From Sphingomonas swuensis (lineage in GTDB: Bacteria; Pseudomonadota; Alphaproteobacteria; Sphingomonadales; Sphingomonadaceae), in NCBI RefSeq assembly GCF_039538045.1, contig NZ_BAABBQ010000001.1:332001-396000 (forward strand): a stretch of 64,000 nucleotides of DNA, given 5' to 3'. Of the stretch, positions 62,417 through 64,000 are shown piece after piece. Position numbers and translations under genes: made by a program. Under the pieces are notes generated by a model. It saw nothing but the letters and a program-made list of their open reading frames with translations, searched no databases and was not told the DNA's origin. Each line of letters opens with the position of its first letter. Position 1 is the stretch's first letter.

Positions 62417-63336
62417 TCGGCGATCGGCACCGGCTCGGGATCGCGCCGGCTGGTCAGCGCCCAGACCATCCCGGCCATCGCCAGCACCGCCCCGCCGGCC
62501 GCCAGCGGGGTCCAGCGGTAGCCCTCGAACAGCGTCGACAGCGCCATCGCGATGATCGGCACGATGACGCTCGAATAGGCCGCTCGGCCCGGCCCGATGG
62601 TGCGGATGATCGGCATGTAGAGGCTGAAGGCCAGCGCCGAGGCGAACAGCGCCAGATAGGCGAGCCCGAGCCAGTAGCCCGGCCGTGGATCGAACACCGG
62701 CGGCCCGCTCACGACGAGCGCGAAGGCCGCGTCGAAGCCGGCGCCGAAGATCATCCCCCAGGTCAGCATGGTCGGTAGCGGCACCGCCCTGGCCTTCTCG
62801 GTGGTCTGGAGCACGTTCGACACGCTCGCGCCCATCACCCCCAGCAGGGTCAGCCCAACCCCCAGCACCACTTCGCTCGCCGGTGCCCGCGCGCTCTGCG
62901 CCTCGTTGACGAACAGCAGCGCGATCCCGCCGATCGCGGGAATGGCCGAAAGGATGAAGCTCCGCCCCGGCTTGTGCCCGGTCCAGGCCCAGGCGAGCAG
63001 GCTGTTGGGGATGAGCAGCAGCGCGAAGACGCAGGCGACCAGCCCGCTCGTGATGTGATGCTCGGCGAGATAGACCGCGTTGAAATTGACGCAGAACTGG
63101 CAAAAGCCGAACAAGGCCGCGACTTTCCACGCGCCCGGCGGAAGCCTGAGGCCGCTGCCCTGCCAGCGCGTATAGGCCGCCATCGCCGCGGCCGCGATGA
63201 CGAAGCGGTAGGCGACCGACCAGTGCGCCGGGACGACCCCCAGCTGGTCGCGGATGACGATCCAGGTCGAACCCCAGATCAGCGTGATGATGCAGAAGAA
63301 GAGGAGGACGGTGCCGCGCCCGAGCGGGGCGCTCAC
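62413..63336 (-). CDS. EamA (DMT-family) transporter
   Basis: A 307-aa transporter with ten hydrophobic spans in two EamA repeats (about 12-140 and 155-290). The first repeat has ITLIWGSTWIVIRDQLGVVP, the second ALFASALAFSLYMPIIRTIGPGRAAYSS, typical of drug/metabolite exporters. The substrate is unknown. A GTG at 63334-63336 overlaps the stop of the threonine-aldolase gene. Confidence 0.9.
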   Translation of the reverse strand: MSAPLGRGTVLLFFCIITLIWGSTWIVIRDQLGVVPAHWSVAYRFVIAAAAMAAYTRWQGSGLRLPPGAWKVAALFGFCQFCVNFNAVYLAEHHITSGLVACVFALLLIPNSLLAWAWTGHKPGRSFILSAIPAIGGIALLFVNEAQSARAPASEVVLGVGLTLLGVMGASVSNVLQTTEKARAVPLPTMLTWGMIFGAGFDAAFALVVSGPPVFDPRPGYWLGLAYLALFASALAFSLYMPIIRTIGPGRAAYSSVIVPIIAMALSTLFEGYRWTPLAAGGAVLAMAGMVWALTSRRDPEPVPIAD

Positions 63337-64000
63337 AGCGCCTCGATCGCCCGGGCGAGCCGCTCGACGGCGTCCATGTCCTGGTCCCAGCTGGTCACCA
63401 GCCGCGCTTCGCCGATCCCCCAGTCGTAGAAGTCGAAGCCCTTGCCTCGGAGCGCTTCTGCCTCATCGGCGGTGACCCGAAGGAACACCTCATTGGCCTC
63501 GACCGGAAACACCAGCCGCTCGCCCGCCGCCTCGGCCAGCCGCCGCGCCGCCGCATTGGCCTTGCGGCCATTGTCGAGCCAGATTCCGTCTTCGACCATC
63601 GCCAGCAGCTGCGCCGCCAGGTAGCGGCCCTTGCTCAGCAGGTGCCCCGAGCGCTTGCGGCGGCGGCGGATGCCGTCGGCAAGCTCGGGATCGAACAGGA
63701 TCAGCGCCTCGGCCGACAGCCCGCCATTCTTGACGAAGCCGAACGACAGCGCGTCGACCCCCGCGCGCCAGGTCAGGTCGGCGACGCTCGACCCGGTCGA
63801 GGCGACCGCATTGGCGAAGCGCGCCCCGTCGAGATGGAAGCGGAGCCCGTGGCGCTTCGCCCAGTCGCCCAGCTCCTGGGTCTCGGCAGCCGAATAGGTC
63901 AGGCCATATTCGGTCGCGTTGGTGATCGACAGTGCATCGGCCTGGACCTGGTGGACGTCGGGCCGGATCCGGCTCCGCGCCTCCTCGAGCGCGTCCACCG
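63333..64000 (-). CDS. Threonine aldolase / beta-eliminating lyase, C-terminal part
   Basis: The gene enters from the right edge, so only the last 222 codons are seen. The PLP-lysine segment SFGFVKNGGLSAEALILFD and the upstream RFHLDGARFANAVAS are diagnostic of low-specificity L-threonine aldolases (LtaE/GLY1 group), which cleave threonine to glycine and acetaldehyde. The stop overlaps the EamA start (GTGA), suggesting one transcript and a possible role of the transporter in amino-acid export. Confidence 0.88.
   Translation of the reverse strand, partial: VDALEEARSRIRPDVHQVQADALSITNATEYGLTYSAAETQELGDWAKRHGLRFHLDGARFANAVASTGSSVADLTWRAGVDALSFGFVKNGGLSAEALILFDPELADGIRRRRKRSGHLLSKGRYLAAQLLAMVEDGIWLDNGRKANAAARRLAEAAGERLVFPVEANEVFLRVTADEAEALRGKGFDFYDWGIGEARLVTSWDQDMDAVERLARAIEAL

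Overview
This 64 kb window is chromosomal DNA from an alphaproteobacterium, most likely a member of the Sphingomonadaceae (Sphingomonas or a close relative). The grounds are the high G+C content with strong G/C at third codon positions, a roughly 180 kDa-class NAD-glutamate dehydrogenase, phaB next to a ribbon-helix-helix protein, the lgt-midA-pgeF block, several DUF4402 secreted proteins, a TonB-dependent receptor and an autotransporter esterase. The genus is an inference from gene content. Genes are packed tightly, with many ATGA, GTGA, CTGA and TTGA start/stop overlaps. I saw no rRNA, tRNA, CRISPR array, insertion sequence or prophage. No stretch over about 250 bases lacks a gene.

Layout. 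1-1.7 kb: the start of polA, a small membrane protein behind a perfect FNR box, an Fnr-type regulator and a tiny HTH-like protein. 1.8-7.1 kb: a TonB-dependent receptor facing an ABC ATPase-nadB-secreted protein operon. 7.2-8.6 kb: two DUF4402 proteins and a zinc-finger protein. 8.6-13.1 kb: tldD, a DUF442 phosphatase-like protein, a sterol-desaturase-family protein and recQ. 13.3-15.6 kb: a membrane protein coupled to a HerA-like ATPase. 15.8-20.5 kb: an Atm1-type exporter, a short-chain dehydrogenase, two more DUF4402 proteins and msrB. 21.1-25.8 kb: a partial and damaged flagellar locus (fliC, flgH, short flgA, flgG with an in-frame amber codon, flgF, fliL and a 5'-truncated, frameshifted flgD). 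25.9-27.7 kb: an autotransporter esterase.

27.8-32 kb: the homogentisate operon hmgA-fahA-M20 peptidase-GNAT. 32-39.7 kb: two small proteins, a PAS-like protein, the 1541-aa NAD-glutamate dehydrogenase with an ATP-grasp ligase, and an RHH protein. 39.7-45.2 kb: phaB, hemH, a Tat-exported molybdenum hydroxylase subunit and an acyl-CoA synthetase. 45.3-48.4 kb: lgt, midA-like, GNAT and pgeF in one overlapping operon. 48.5-52.3 kb: an SLC13 permease, a DUF305 lipoprotein, a PLP gamma-lyase-like enzyme and a lipoprotein. 52.3-54.8 kb: a tight three-gene unit of CDP-alcohol phosphotransferase, nucleotidyltransferase and HAD phosphatase. 55-58.4 kb: an Mla-type lipid transport operon. 58.4-64 kb: pepN, an M48 protease, an EamA transporter and the 3' part of a threonine aldolase.

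The observations most worth following up are the decaying flagellar locus with its apparent deletion junction, the split nucleotidyltransferase/CDP-alcohol phosphotransferase/HAD module with a palindrome in its promoter region shared with the Mla operon, the four DUF4402 paralogues, and the self-consistent FNR box/FNR regulator pair.
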